Positions 7,175 to 17,700 of a stretch of DNA of 64,000 bases are shown piece by piece; the first letter of the stretch is position 1, and each line of letters starts with the position of its first letter. The stretch comes from Gillisia sp. Hel1_33_143 (GTDB lineage: Bacteria; Bacteroidota; Bacteroidia; Flavobacteriales; Flavobacteriaceae). Under the pieces are notes generated by a model. It ran no database searches, was not told where the DNA came from, and saw only the letters and a list, made by a program, of their open reading frames with translations. A program made the position numbers and the translations under genes. The stretch spans positions 3,348,001 to 3,412,000 of the forward strand of contig NZ_LT629737.1 in NCBI RefSeq assembly GCF_900104765.1, written 5' to 3'.

Positions 7175-8713
7175 TTAACCTAACCAACCCTCTCTATCTA
7201 GACTTCTGTATTGAATAGCTTCAGAAATATGCGCACCTTTTATGCTTTCTGAATTTTCTAGATCTGCAATTGTTCTGGATACTTTTAAGATCCTATCATA
7301 AGCTCTGGCTGATAGATTTAATTTCTCCATAGCATTCTTCAGTAATTGCTTTGAACTATCTTCCAACATACAAAATTCTCTAATCTGCTTTACGCTCATT
7401 TGGGCATTATAATGAACATTCTCAAAACTTTCAAATCTATGTGTCTGAAGCTGCCTAGCCCTAGTTACTCTTTTTCTGATCTCTACACTACTCTCTCCTG
7501 TTCGTTCTTCGCTTAATTTCTCAAAAGGAACGGGAGTTACTTCAATATGGATATCTATCCTATCCAGTAAGGGCCCGCTAATTTTGCTCAAATACCGTTG
7601 CATTTCTGCCGGAGAAGAATTCATTGGAGCTGAAGGATCATTGAAGAACCCACTCGGACTAGGGTTCATACTAGCTACCAACATAAAACTGGATGGATAT
7701 GTAACAGTGAATTTCGCCCTCGAAATAGTAACTTCTCTATCTTCTAAAGGCTGTCGTAACACTTCTAAAACACCTCGTTTAAATTCTGGTAATTCATCTA
7801 AAAATAAAACCCCGTTATGAGAAAGAGAAATTTCCCCCGGTTGCGGATATGCACCACCACCAACCAAAGCTACATCAGAAATAGTGTGATGCGGGCTCCT
7901 GAAAGGCCTTTGAGACATAAGACCTACATTGTCTTTAATTCTGCCCACTACGCTGTGTATTTTAGTTGTTTCTAAAGCTTCATGTAGCGTCATAGGAGGA
8001 AGAATACTGGGTAGTCTTTTTGCTAACATCGTCTTCCCTGCACCTGGTGGACCAATAAGAATTACATTATGACCACCGGCAGCTGCAATTTCCATACAGC
8101 GCTTTATCGATTCCTGGCCCTTCACATCAGCAAAGTCATGATCTAGATGTTCCTGGGCATTTTTAAATTCTTCTCTGGTATTAATAACCGTAGCTTCTAA
8201 CGGAATATCCTTATCAAAGAAATTAGTGACCTCGGTAATATTACTTATTCCGTATACATTAATTCCACTAACAATAGCAGCTTCTTTCACATTTTGCTGA
8301 GGAAGAATAAATCCTTTAAAACCTTCAGCTTTTGCTTTGATCGCAATTGGAAGAGCGCCCTTAATTGGTTGTAAGCTTCCATCTAAAGAAAGCTCACCCA
8401 TGATGATATAATCTGAAATGTTCTCGGCTTTAATTTGCTTGGAGGCAGCAAGAATGCCAATAGCTAAAGTAAGGTCGTAAGCAGAACCCTCCTTTCGAAG
8501 ATCTGCCGGAGCCATATTAACTGTTATTTTTTTACCAGGAAAATTGAAGGAATTATTCTGCAAAGCAGCAGAAATTCTAAAGCTACTTTCTTTAATGGCA
8601 TTATCTGGCAAACCCACTAAATGATATCCAATACCATTAGCAACGTTCACTTCTACTGTTATTGTGGTAGCTTCTACCCCAAAAACAGCACTCCCATATA
8701 CTTTTACCAACAT
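7175..8713 (-). CDS. comM: YifB/ComM-family Mg-chelatase-like AAA+ ATPase
   Basis: This is a 512-residue cytoplasmic AAA+ ATPase of the YifB/ComM family. The N-terminal ~160 residues form the S16/ChlI-like domain (VNVANGIGYHLVGLPDNAIKE). The AAA domain follows with Walker A GPPGAGKTMLAKR (about 218-230) and Walker B LFLDELPEF (about 306). The C-terminal Mg-chelatase-like helical domain ends in YRSLDREGWLG. In naturally transformable bacteria ComM is a branch-migration helicase that helps integrate incoming DNA. The gene has its own intergenic spaces on both sides and seems unrelated to its neighbours. Length and architecture are complete. Confidence 0.93.
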   Translation of the reverse strand: MLVKVYGSAVFGVEATTITVEVNVANGIGYHLVGLPDNAIKESSFRISAALQNNSFNFPGKKITVNMAPADLRKEGSAYDLTLAIGILAASKQIKAENISDYIIMGELSLDGSLQPIKGALPIAIKAKAEGFKGFILPQQNVKEAAIVSGINVYGISNITEVTNFFDKDIPLEATVINTREEFKNAQEHLDHDFADVKGQESIKRCMEIAAAGGHNVILIGPPGAGKTMLAKRLPSILPPMTLHEALETTKIHSVVGRIKDNVGLMSQRPFRSPHHTISDVALVGGGAYPQPGEISLSHNGVLFLDELPEFKRGVLEVLRQPLEDREVTISRAKFTVTYPSSFMLVASMNPSPSGFFNDPSAPMNSSPAEMQRYLSKISGPLLDRIDIHIEVTPVPFEKLSEERTGESSVEIRKRVTRARQLQTHRFESFENVHYNAQMSVKQIREFCMLEDSSKQLLKNAMEKLNLSARAYDRILKVSRTIADLENSESIKGAHISEAIQYRSLDREGWLG

Positions 8714-8759
8714 TTAAATAGGTTTTACTTAAATGTAGCAAAATTAAGTTAGCTAAATA

Positions 8760-9617
8760 CTAAACTTTAATAACGTTTTTGCGGTAATGTTCTAGTAATG
8801 CGTCTATTGGGCGTCTAATTATATTACCTATCTCTAATTGATAAGGTTGTGCTACAGCTCTAATAATATCTTCACTAAAGTAAGCTATGGTACCAATAAA
8901 GTGAATTGGCACATTTTGAGCTTGCTTAAAACAAAGCACTCTAGAGTGAATAAATTCTTGCAAACCTTCATGAACAAGCTTGTAGAAATATCCATTACGC
9001 TCATTAGAGAAAATAAATTCAGCGAAAGATGCTAAATAAGTATTTGGGTTTTCTTCTTTGTAAAGATTCCTTTTAATATCGTCGCTATCCAGATTAAAAG
9101 ACTGTTCAAACTTAACAGCCAATTCTGGAGGCATACGTTTGTAGTAATAATCACGAATTAATCGTTTTCCAAAATAATTACCACTAGCTTCATCCATAAG
9201 CATATAGCCTAAAGATTGCACTGTCATTTCAATGTTCTCACCATCAAAATAACAACTATTAGAACCGGTTCCTAAAATACAAACTATTCCAGGCTCTGTG
9301 GTTGCAGCATATACCGCAGCTACCATATCTTCTTTTACCATAACATCATCTGCATGGGTAAAATAAGAAGCAATAATATCTTCTAATAATTTCCTTGGAG
9401 TTTCTGTTCCACATCCGGCACCAAAAAAATGAACTTTTTCTACAGTGTCAATAACTCCTCTAAGATCCTCATTTTCTGCTAAACGCTCTTCGAGTTGTCT
9501 TTTTGGAAATACCGCTGGATTTAGTCCTTTAGTACGAGTCTTAAAAACTACTTCTCCCTCCATATCAAGAAGGATCCAGTCACATTTGGTGGAACCACCG
9601 TCGGCAATTAATATCAT
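8760..9617 (-). CDS. BadF/BadG-type sugar kinase (N-acetylglucosamine kinase-like)
   Basis: This is a 285-residue ASKHA-fold kinase. The phosphate-1 loop is ADGGSTKCDWILLD (residues 5-18) and the second phosphate loop is CILGTGSNSCYFDG (about 112-125), followed by a GYMLMDEASGNYFGKRLI motif typical of BadF/BadG/BcrA-type N-acetylglucosamine kinases in Bacteroidota. It would phosphorylate an amino sugar or glucose in the cytoplasm. It lies downstream of pfkA and gap but is separated from gap by a terminator, so it is probably its own unit. A glucokinase role for the glucose released by the maltose pathway is possible, but the sequence alone does not decide it. Confidence 0.82.
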   Translation of the reverse strand: MILIADGGSTKCDWILLDMEGEVVFKTRTKGLNPAVFPKRQLEERLAENEDLRGVIDTVEKVHFFGAGCGTETPRKLLEDIIASYFTHADDVMVKEDMVAAVYAATTEPGIVCILGTGSNSCYFDGENIEMTVQSLGYMLMDEASGNYFGKRLIRDYYYKRMPPELAVKFEQSFNLDSDDIKRNLYKEENPNTYLASFAEFIFSNERNGYFYKLVHEGLQEFIHSRVLCFKQAQNVPIHFIGTIAYFSEDIIRAVAQPYQLEIGNIIRRPIDALLEHYRKNVIKV

Positions 9618-9636
9618 TATTATTTCTTTATATAGT

Positions 9637-9687
9637 AAAAAAGGCTGTTTTAAACGCAGGTTTAAATTTTGCTTTTAAAACAGCCTT
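9637..9687 (-). terminator. Rho-independent terminator after gap
   Basis: A 14-bp stem (AAGGCTGTTTTAAA at 9641-9654 with its complement at 9674-9687) is followed on the minus strand by a run of T (9637-9642 region). It ends the pfkA-gap transcript before the sugar-kinase gene. Confidence 0.85.
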
Positions 9688-9710
9688 CAGAATTATTTTA
9701 GTGTGCTTTA

Positions 9711-10730
<1,020 letters not shown>

Positions 10731-11717
10731 TTAAATAGAAGTGATGTCTGCCACCCTTCTCAAATTCTTATCATATTTAGGTTCTCCCTGAATAGCAACT
10801 TTTAATGGAACGGAAACCACTTGCTGATGATGAATTCCAACCATAATGGTTCTCTCCCCTCTTAACAAAGCATCTACTGCTCCAACTCCTAATTTGCTTG
10901 CTAATACTCTATCATAACAGCTTGGAGAACCCCCTCTTTGAATATGTCCGAGCACAGAAACTCTTACCTCATATTCATCCAGGTTTTGTTCTATAAATTC
11001 TGCCAGCTCAAAAATGTTCTTTCCACTTTTATCGCCTTCAGCAACTACTATGATACTGGATGTTTTTCCAGTTTTCTTACTTTTTCTTAAAGATTCTATA
11101 AGTCTATCTACCCCTGTATTTTCTTCAGGTATCAAGATCTCTTCTGCCCCGGCCCCAATTCCACTGTTAAGTGCAATATCTCCAGCATCACGCCCCATAA
11201 CCTCCACTAAGAAAAGTCGGTTATGAGAACTTGCGGTATCTCTAATTTTATCTATAGCTTCTACTACTGTATTTAAAGCAGTGTCATATCCTATAGTGAA
11301 ATCTGTTCCGCTTATATCGTTATCTATGGTACCTGGAATCCCGATAACCGGGAAATCAAATTCTGTATCAAACAAAAGCCCACCGGTAAAGGTTCCATCC
11401 CCACCAATAACTACTAATGCATCTATGTTAGCATTTTTAAGGTTATTATAGGCTTTCTGTCTTCCTTCTTTGGTTTGAAATTCTTTAGATCTTGCCGATT
11501 TCAGAAAAGTTCCTCCTCTGCTTATAACATTACGTACCGATCTAGCATTTAATTCTTCAATATCATTTTCTATAAGACCTTGATATCCTCTATAGATCCC
11601 AGCACATTCAATATTATTAAAAGCACAACTTCTTACTACCGCTCTAATTGCGGCGTTCATTCCGGGAGCATCACCACCAGATGTTAACACTCCTATTTTC
11701 TTGATTTTTTCTTGCAT
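10731..11717 (-). CDS. pfkA: ATP-dependent 6-phosphofructokinase
   Basis: This 328-residue cytoplasmic enzyme phosphorylates fructose 6-phosphate. The ATP-binding start is GVLTSGGDAPGMNAAIRA (residues 9-26). The GGDGT motif has Gly at the position that is Asp in pyrophosphate-dependent enzymes, and PGTIDNDISGTD also has Gly where those have Lys, so ATP use is predicted. The catalytic TIDND and the substrate-binding MGRDAGDIAL are present. It lies just past the terminator of the maltose operon and is followed by gap, which places a main glycolytic step directly beside sugar uptake genes. Confidence 0.96.
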   Translation of the reverse strand: MQEKIKKIGVLTSGGDAPGMNAAIRAVVRSCAFNNIECAGIYRGYQGLIENDIEELNARSVRNVISRGGTFLKSARSKEFQTKEGRQKAYNNLKNANIDALVVIGGDGTFTGGLLFDTEFDFPVIGIPGTIDNDISGTDFTIGYDTALNTVVEAIDKIRDTASSHNRLFLVEVMGRDAGDIALNSGIGAGAEEILIPEENTGVDRLIESLRKSKKTGKTSSIIVVAEGDKSGKNIFELAEFIEQNLDEYEVRVSVLGHIQRGGSPSCYDRVLASKLGVGAVDALLRGERTIMVGIHHQQVVSVPLKVAIQGEPKYDKNLRRVADITSI

Positions 11718-11793
11718 TAATGTAAAAATATTCGATTTGAGCCTTAAAACCTAATTTCAGTCAGCACTCAATCGTTTTCGGTTGATAACTCAT

Positions 11794-11817
11794 AAAAAAA
11801 GCCTCATTTCTGAGGCT
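11794..11817 (-). terminator. Rho-independent terminator of the maltose operon
   Basis: A 7-bp GC-rich stem, AGCCTCA (11800-11806) with TGAGGCT (11811-11817), is followed on the minus strand by seven T. It lies 27 bp past the stop of the last glycoside hydrolase gene and isolates the operon from pfkA. Confidence 0.88.
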
Positions 11818-11843
11818 CATTAATAATATATTAGGAAAAAAAC

Positions 11844-13283
11844 CTATCTATTTGTTAATATGATAAATTCCCATGGCTTAAAATTCATCTTTTGATCAGC
11901 CTTAAGTTCAACAGATTGACCTTTAATATAGTCATGAAAATCTCCTTTAAGATCTAAAGTAAACTCTGCAGGAGCTTTGGTCATATTCGCAATGTAGATC
12001 ACTTTTTCATCTCCATTTGCTCTTTCAAAAGCCAATACATTTTTATCATTACTTGTGGTTAACCTTTTATATGCTGATGCCTTTTTACCACCGGCTAAAG
12101 CTGCATCATCATTTTTAAGTTTTCCTAATTTCGCCATTAAATCCCAAACTTGACCTTTAGTTTTTGGAATACTGTCTTTTTCGAAGAATTTTAATCTATG
12201 GTCAAGACCATATTCTTGTCCGCTATAAATTAAAGGCATTCCGGGAATTGTATAGGTAAGCGCCAACATAGTTTCAGAAGCATCTCCCATTCTTTCCTTA
12301 ACAGTTCCACTCCAGCTATTCTCATCGTGGTTGGTTACAAAATTCATTAAGATATCATCTTTTTGAAAGGTAGTGTCTATCTTTTTCATGTAAGCATCCC
12401 ACTTTTCAACCGTAGCTTTTCCTTGAGCAATATCATTCATAATATGATGACCTTCCCAGTTGTACCCCATATCAAAAGCTTTGTGAAAAAGATCTTTATC
12501 TTCAGACTCTGCCAACATAAATACCGGACGAATAGCTTTAATCTTATCTACAGCTTGTTCCCAAAATTCTGTTGGAACTTCACCCGCAACATCAGCTCTA
12601 AAACCATCTACTTGATGTTTATCTACCCAATATGTTAAACTATTGGTCATTGCAGTCCAAAGATCTTTATTGTCATAATTAAGATCTGCAGTATCTGTCC
12701 ACCCCCAAGATTCTCCAGTTTCAGGATTAATAGGATCTATGATCTCACCTTTGTCATTCTGAGTATAATATTCTGGATGCTCTGTAATCCATTTACTATC
12801 CCATCCTGTGTGATTTGCTACCCAATCTAAGATCACGTACATGCCATTTTCATGAGCGGTATCTACCAAATCTTGAAAATCTTCTTCAGTACCAAATTCA
12901 GGGTTTACAGCAGTATAATCTGTTACTGCATAATAACTTCCTAAATATTTCTCACGCTCTTTTTCATCTTTAATATCACTCACAAACCCTCCTCCGGTTG
13001 CTTTTCTATTTTTTACCGAAACAGGATAAATTGGCATTAACCAGATCACTTTAACTCCCAATTCTTTTAACTGCGGAATGTCTTTCGTAAATGCTTTAAA
13101 AGATCCTTCTTTTGAATACTGACGAATGTTTGCCTCATAAATTACAGAACTTTCAAGATCTGAATCTGCTACAGGAGCTAATGTTTCCTGCTCATTTTCC
13201 TGAGTTACAGTTTCTTCTTGCTTGTCATTCTTGCAAGAAGCCATAAATGCTACTGTTGCCAGCGCTAATGCTATTCTTTTCAT
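11844..13283 (-). CDS. GH13 alpha-amylase lipoprotein, probably periplasmic
   Basis: This 479-residue lipoprotein has a signal MKRIALALATVAFMASC with the lipidated Cys at residue 17. The GH13 catalytic barrel fills most of the chain: nucleophile in DGFRADVAGE (about residue 228), acid/base in MLAESEDKD (about 256) and the third acid in VTNHDENSW (about 318), then a short C-terminal beta domain. It should hydrolyse alpha-1,4 links of maltodextrins. Residues after the Cys (KNDKQEE) do not look like the Ser/Asp-rich export signal of the 29393 amylase, so I infer a periplasmic location. It is the last gene of the minus-strand maltose operon, 20 bp after the GH31 gene. Confidence 0.9.
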   Translation of the reverse strand: MKRIALALATVAFMASCKNDKQEETVTQENEQETLAPVADSDLESSVIYEANIRQYSKEGSFKAFTKDIPQLKELGVKVIWLMPIYPVSVKNRKATGGGFVSDIKDEKEREKYLGSYYAVTDYTAVNPEFGTEEDFQDLVDTAHENGMYVILDWVANHTGWDSKWITEHPEYYTQNDKGEIIDPINPETGESWGWTDTADLNYDNKDLWTAMTNSLTYWVDKHQVDGFRADVAGEVPTEFWEQAVDKIKAIRPVFMLAESEDKDLFHKAFDMGYNWEGHHIMNDIAQGKATVEKWDAYMKKIDTTFQKDDILMNFVTNHDENSWSGTVKERMGDASETMLALTYTIPGMPLIYSGQEYGLDHRLKFFEKDSIPKTKGQVWDLMAKLGKLKNDDAALAGGKKASAYKRLTTSNDKNVLAFERANGDEKVIYIANMTKAPAEFTLDLKGDFHDYIKGQSVELKADQKMNFKPWEFIILTNR

Positions 13284-13302
13284 AGTTAACTTTTATAAAT
13301 GA

Positions 13303-15714
13303 TTAATTGAATTTTATATGGATCGTGGAGTTTTCTGTGACTAATTCTATTCTGAAAATAAGTTCTTTAGCGTTCTCATTCCAGCTGAATTTTTGAGATT
13401 TCCCATTGAACTCTAATGCTTTCGGTTTTGCTGAAATATTATGAATGATGATATCTAAATGCTTAAATTCTGATCTGAAATTTGCTCCTAACTCTTTTTT
13501 AATTTCAATATCAAGCTCGCTTGCTGAAGCATTACTCTTTATTTTCAAAAGTTCATAAGCTCCATCTTTAAACGCATTTGGAGTTTTTCCATCATCATTA
13601 TAAACTTCAGCTTCGCTTGTTTTTGCTTCAGCATCATAATAAAAATGAAGATCAAGATCTGAAACGTTATAATCAGTAGTATTTTGCATAGGCTTAGCCA
13701 TCGGAATGATAGACCCACCTCTTACAAATGTTGGAATATGATCTTTTTCTAAATGCACTTCAGCAGTTGTTCCTTTCCTATATTGTTGTCCTGTGTAAAA
13801 ATCGAACCAATTAGAAGTTGCCGGAAAATAGATCTCTTTTTCAGAAACATTTGGTTCAACCACCGGAGAGATCAAAAAATTATTCCCCCATAAATAAGTG
13901 TTAGAAATGCTATAAAGCTTATAATTTGCAGATTCTTCAAAGAATAAAGGTCTCATTAAAGGCAACCCAGAATTGCTGTTTTGATAAGCGAGCGTATAAT
14001 TATAAGGCAATAATTGATACCTCAACTCAATAGATTTTTTAGCGAGTGCTTTAGTTTCAGCATTTTTAAATACAGGTTCTGAGGCTACTGCTTCTTGCGC
14101 ATGCGGACGAAAAATGGGTTGAAAAACGCCATATTGTAACCAACGTGTGTAAAGCTCATTATCTTCCAGATCCCCTGCAAAACCTCCAAGATCTGAATGC
14201 ATATAAGCCAGCCCTTGAAGTCCCATTTGTAAAGAGATCTCCGGTTGTGGTTTTAACCCACCCCAACTTCTGCTGACATCTCCAGACCACGGAATAAGTC
14301 CAAAACGTTGTGATCCTGCTGCTCCCGCTCTCATTAAAATAAACGGACGTTCTTTTGGAAATTCTTCTCTATAACCATCATAAATAAGTTTTGCCCAATA
14401 ATGCCCGTAGATATTATGAACTTCGTCTGCGCTGCCAATACTGTGTTGCAATTTAGATGGATGAACTTCTGGTTCTCCCAGGTCTCCCCACCAACCTTTT
14501 ACACCATAACTTTTAAGATCTTTATAAATATCCCAAAACCAATCTCTCGCTTTCGGTTTAAAAATATCTACCAAACCGGTGTTCCCAAAGTAAAAATCAA
14601 ATTTAAAAGGTTGGCCAATAGAATCTGTTCCTAATACATTTTTAGCAACCGCATTATCCCATTTTTTGGACGTTGTTAATATAAATGGTTCTGTTACTAA
14701 AATGGTATTCACGCCCTTATTAAGTAATTTAGCAATCATCTTTTTAGGCTCCGGAAAAGAATCTTTTACAAATTCGAGATTTCCCATGGTGCCTTTAATA
14801 TCATGACCAAACCAAAAAAGATCCAAAATAATAGCATCTACCGGAATGCTGTCTTTTTTAAATTCCTCAATGGTATTCAAAACTTCTTTCTGAGAGTGAT
14901 ATCCAAATCTACTCGAGAAATTACCTAATGCCCAACGAGGCGGCATTGGCTGGCGACCTGTTAATAAGGTATAATTTGAAATGATATTCTCCCATGTTTC
15001 TCCAACAATTACCTGATAGGTCTTTCTGCCACTTATTGTCTCATAAGTCAGCGTATTGTTGTGCTCACTGTCCAGATCTAAATATCCAATAGGAGCATTA
15101 TCAAAATGCAACAAATATTTCTTTGAAGAAATAGCAATTGGAAGCGTATAATTAAGCAATTCAGATTTGGTGGTATAACCATAATGCGCACGGTTATAAA
15201 GTTGAAGTCTGTTCCCTCTTCTATTCATTCCCAAAGCACGAGCTCCTCCTCCATAAAGCATTTCAGATTCGTTTAAATTGAAATCTAATTTTTCAAATTC
15301 TTCAGTTTTGGTATAACCCACTTTTTCTGAAAGCACTTTTTCACCTTCAAAATAATAGCTTATCTGAAATGGAGCTTTTGTAATTACAACATCAAGGCCA
15401 TCGGTATCGATTTTTAATGAGTTATCATCTTCAGAAACATTTACCTTCACATTTTTAGGCGCTAATACCACCGCAAAAGATTCCGGATTGTACTTTTCAC
15501 CTTTTGGAATAAAAGAGGTTTCCATGATCTCTTTGGTGAAAGGCATAAACCGGTATACTCCATCGCTGGTAGAAATGGTGATCACATTAGCTTCTACTTT
15601 ATGTGTTTGATATTTTCTATCAGGATTTTGTGCATGTAATGAGAAGGAAATTATTCCTATAAACAGAGCAACAAAAAGCTGTTTTGAGATTATGAATGTT
15701 GGCTTATTTTTCAA
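13303..15714 (-). CDS. GH31 alpha-glucosidase, secreted
   Basis: This 803-residue glycoside hydrolase family 31 enzyme has a Sec signal (KQLFVALFIGIISFSLHAQ, cleavage after about residue 29) and no lipobox, so it is soluble in the periplasm. The N-terminal beta-sandwich is followed by the barrel, with the nucleophile in WWGDLGEPEVHP (about residue 409) and the acid/base in WSGDVSRSW (about 478), and by C-terminal beta domains including a DUF5110-like stretch. It releases glucose from the non-reducing end of malto- or isomalto-oligosaccharides. The start is TTG at 15714-15712; no in-frame ATG precedes the signal peptide. It is 17 bp from the upstream GH13 gene, in the same operon. Confidence 0.92.
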   Translation of the reverse strand: MKNKPTFIISKQLFVALFIGIISFSLHAQNPDRKYQTHKVEANVITISTSDGVYRFMPFTKEIMETSFIPKGEKYNPESFAVVLAPKNVKVNVSEDDNSLKIDTDGLDVVITKAPFQISYYFEGEKVLSEKVGYTKTEEFEKLDFNLNESEMLYGGGARALGMNRRGNRLQLYNRAHYGYTTKSELLNYTLPIAISSKKYLLHFDNAPIGYLDLDSEHNNTLTYETISGRKTYQVIVGETWENIISNYTLLTGRQPMPPRWALGNFSSRFGYHSQKEVLNTIEEFKKDSIPVDAIILDLFWFGHDIKGTMGNLEFVKDSFPEPKKMIAKLLNKGVNTILVTEPFILTTSKKWDNAVAKNVLGTDSIGQPFKFDFYFGNTGLVDIFKPKARDWFWDIYKDLKSYGVKGWWGDLGEPEVHPSKLQHSIGSADEVHNIYGHYWAKLIYDGYREEFPKERPFILMRAGAAGSQRFGLIPWSGDVSRSWGGLKPQPEISLQMGLQGLAYMHSDLGGFAGDLEDNELYTRWLQYGVFQPIFRPHAQEAVASEPVFKNAETKALAKKSIELRYQLLPYNYTLAYQNSNSGLPLMRPLFFEESANYKLYSISNTYLWGNNFLISPVVEPNVSEKEIYFPATSNWFDFYTGQQYRKGTTAEVHLEKDHIPTFVRGGSIIPMAKPMQNTTDYNVSDLDLHFYYDAEAKTSEAEVYNDDGKTPNAFKDGAYELLKIKSNASASELDIEIKKELGANFRSEFKHLDIIIHNISAKPKALEFNGKSQKFSWNENAKELIFRIELVTENSTIHIKFN

Positions 15715-15731
15715 ATTTTGTTTTTATAAAA

Positions 15732-17579
15732 TTACTTCAACTCGATCACCATCGGTGATTTTGCATTGATCTTTAATTTCCCAGAAAGATCTACTCCTTC
15801 TCCGGTTAAAATATCTGTTCCGGAAGTATGTTCTTTAATTCCTTCAGCAAAACGATCTAATGAGATCTCTTTATCTTCAGAATTATTATTCATCACTACC
15901 ATTACCGTTTCTTTCTCGTTATATCTGAAATACACATACACATTGTCTTCCGGTAAGAACTGCATCAATTTACCAAAGTGCAGCACGTCTTTATTCTTTC
16001 TATAATTCAACAGTTTCTTGGTGAAAGCGTAAAATTCATTCTGATTATCTGTTCTTCCTGCTTGAGTAAAAGCACTTGCATCATCACCTTGCCATCCTCC
16101 GGGAAAATCGCGACGAATGTCTCCGTCTCCTTTAGCATCTTTGTCTCCCATCATTCCTAACTCATCACCATAATATACCTGAGGAATTCCTCTAGTGGTG
16201 AAAACAAGCGTCATTGCTAATTTGTACTTATCAAGATCTCCCTTATAGATCTGATTAATCCTGTTGGTATCATGATTTCCGGCAAAGACTAAAATATTAT
16301 CGATATCTGCATACAAGAAATCATTTACAAAATTCTCATAAGCTTTCATCATTCCATTTCCCCAACCTTGATCTTCTTCATTAAACATAGAGGTTAATGC
16401 ATCATGAAAGGTGAAATCCATCACAGAAGGCAGGTAAGAATTATAACTTTGAATGGCGCTAATTGGGCTGTCTTTTTGCCAAAAAGAGATCTGCGCCTGA
16501 TCGTGCATCCAAACTTCCCCAACGATATTGAAATTTGGATATTCATCCATAATTCCTTTCGTCCAAGCCGCAATTCCCTGTTTGTCATTATAAGAATACG
16601 TATCTACTCTAAATCCGTCTAGATCTGCATACTCTATCCACCAAATTGCATTTTGAAGTAAATATGTAGTCACTAAAGGATTGCTCTGATTTAGATCTGG
16701 CATTGTCTTGGTAAACCAACCATCTACGCAATATCTCAGATCTCTTGCAGAAGCATTTTGATCCATTTGCGTGGTCATTCTATAATTAGAGTTGGCGTAT
16801 CCCGGAAACTGATGAATCCATGTGTAGGTAGGAAGATCTTTTATCATCCAATGCTCTGCGCCCCAGTGATTGGTAACATAATCCATAATAAGTTTAAGAT
16901 CTTTTTTATGCATTTCTGCGGAAAGACGCTTGTAATCTTCATTGGTACCATAACGAGGATCGATGTTGTAAACATCGCTTTGCGCGTAGGTATGATAAGA
17001 ATATGTAGGATCATCATCTTCTAATAACGGGGTACTCCACACTGCTGTAGCTCCTAATTCTTCTATATAATCTAAATGATCTATAATTCCCTGAATATCT
17101 CCTCCATGTCTCCCTCCTAAATTATCACGATCTGCTTTTTCCAACATTTCTTTGGAAGAATCATTTTTAGGATCTCCATTTGCAAACCTGTCTGGCATGA
17201 TGAGATACATAACATCACTAGCATCAAAACCTTGACGTAAAGCTGAGTTTTCACGACGCTCCTTTACTTCATAATTCTTGCTGAAAGTCACTTTCCCTTT
17301 TTTCTTAAAATCGATTTTTAATGTTCCTGCTGCTACATCTTTCAAATCTAAGGTTACAAAAACGTAGTTTGGGTTTTCGGTTTTTGTAATGCCGTTGATC
17401 ACAACATCATTGCTCACAGCTACATCATATTGGGCGATATCTTTCCCGTGGAACATGATCTGCAATTCATTTTGTTGCATTCCAGACCACCAAAATGGCG
17501 GTTCCATATGATCTATTTGCGCGTTCACAGAAAATCCGCAAACTAAAAAGACTAAAAATAAAAGGTTAGATACTCTCAT
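15732..17579 (-). CDS. GH13 neopullulanase/cyclomaltodextrinase-like enzyme, secreted (SusA-like)
   Basis: This 615-residue enzyme has a cleavable signal (LLFLVFLVCGFSVNAQ). An N-terminal cyclomaltodextrinase-type beta domain (about residues 22-120, PPFWWSGMQQNELQIMFHG) precedes the GH13 barrel, with the nucleophile in DGFRVDTYSYNDKQ (about 321), acid/base in IVGEVWMHD (about 353) and third acid in AGNHDTNR (about 436). This is the architecture of B. thetaiotaomicron SusA, a periplasmic neopullulanase that trims imported maltodextrins. It follows the GH65 gene after a 121-bp gap that contains a structured element (17604-17681), so it may have separate transcript stability. Confidence 0.93.
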   Translation of the reverse strand: MRVSNLLFLVFLVCGFSVNAQIDHMEPPFWWSGMQQNELQIMFHGKDIAQYDVAVSNDVVINGITKTENPNYVFVTLDLKDVAAGTLKIDFKKKGKVTFSKNYEVKERRENSALRQGFDASDVMYLIMPDRFANGDPKNDSSKEMLEKADRDNLGGRHGGDIQGIIDHLDYIEELGATAVWSTPLLEDDDPTYSYHTYAQSDVYNIDPRYGTNEDYKRLSAEMHKKDLKLIMDYVTNHWGAEHWMIKDLPTYTWIHQFPGYANSNYRMTTQMDQNASARDLRYCVDGWFTKTMPDLNQSNPLVTTYLLQNAIWWIEYADLDGFRVDTYSYNDKQGIAAWTKGIMDEYPNFNIVGEVWMHDQAQISFWQKDSPISAIQSYNSYLPSVMDFTFHDALTSMFNEEDQGWGNGMMKAYENFVNDFLYADIDNILVFAGNHDTNRINQIYKGDLDKYKLAMTLVFTTRGIPQVYYGDELGMMGDKDAKGDGDIRRDFPGGWQGDDASAFTQAGRTDNQNEFYAFTKKLLNYRKNKDVLHFGKLMQFLPEDNVYVYFRYNEKETVMVVMNNNSEDKEISLDRFAEGIKEHTSGTDILTGEGVDLSGKLKINAKSPMVIELK

Positions 17580-17603
17580 AAATTCGATATTCTAAGAAAT
17601 AAA

Positions 17604-17681
17604 AGATCCAGAGAGCGCAATACATTTAAATGTTAAAGAAGATATCTTCCAACTAAAATGCAATATGTGCTTTCCGGATCT
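17604..17681. other. Structured intra-operon element (three nested palindromes)
   Basis: In the 121-bp gap between the GH65 and GH13 genes, an outer inverted repeat (17604-17616 with 17669-17681, 11 of 13 positions pair) encloses two perfect 12-bp palindromes, ACATTTAAATGT (17622-17633) and GAAGATATCTTC (17638-17649). On the minus strand the outer stem is followed by TTTTATTT, so partial termination is possible. An RNA-processing or stabilising element is an equally good reading. Confidence 0.55.
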
Positions 17682-17700
17682 CTCAATATTTATTAATTTT

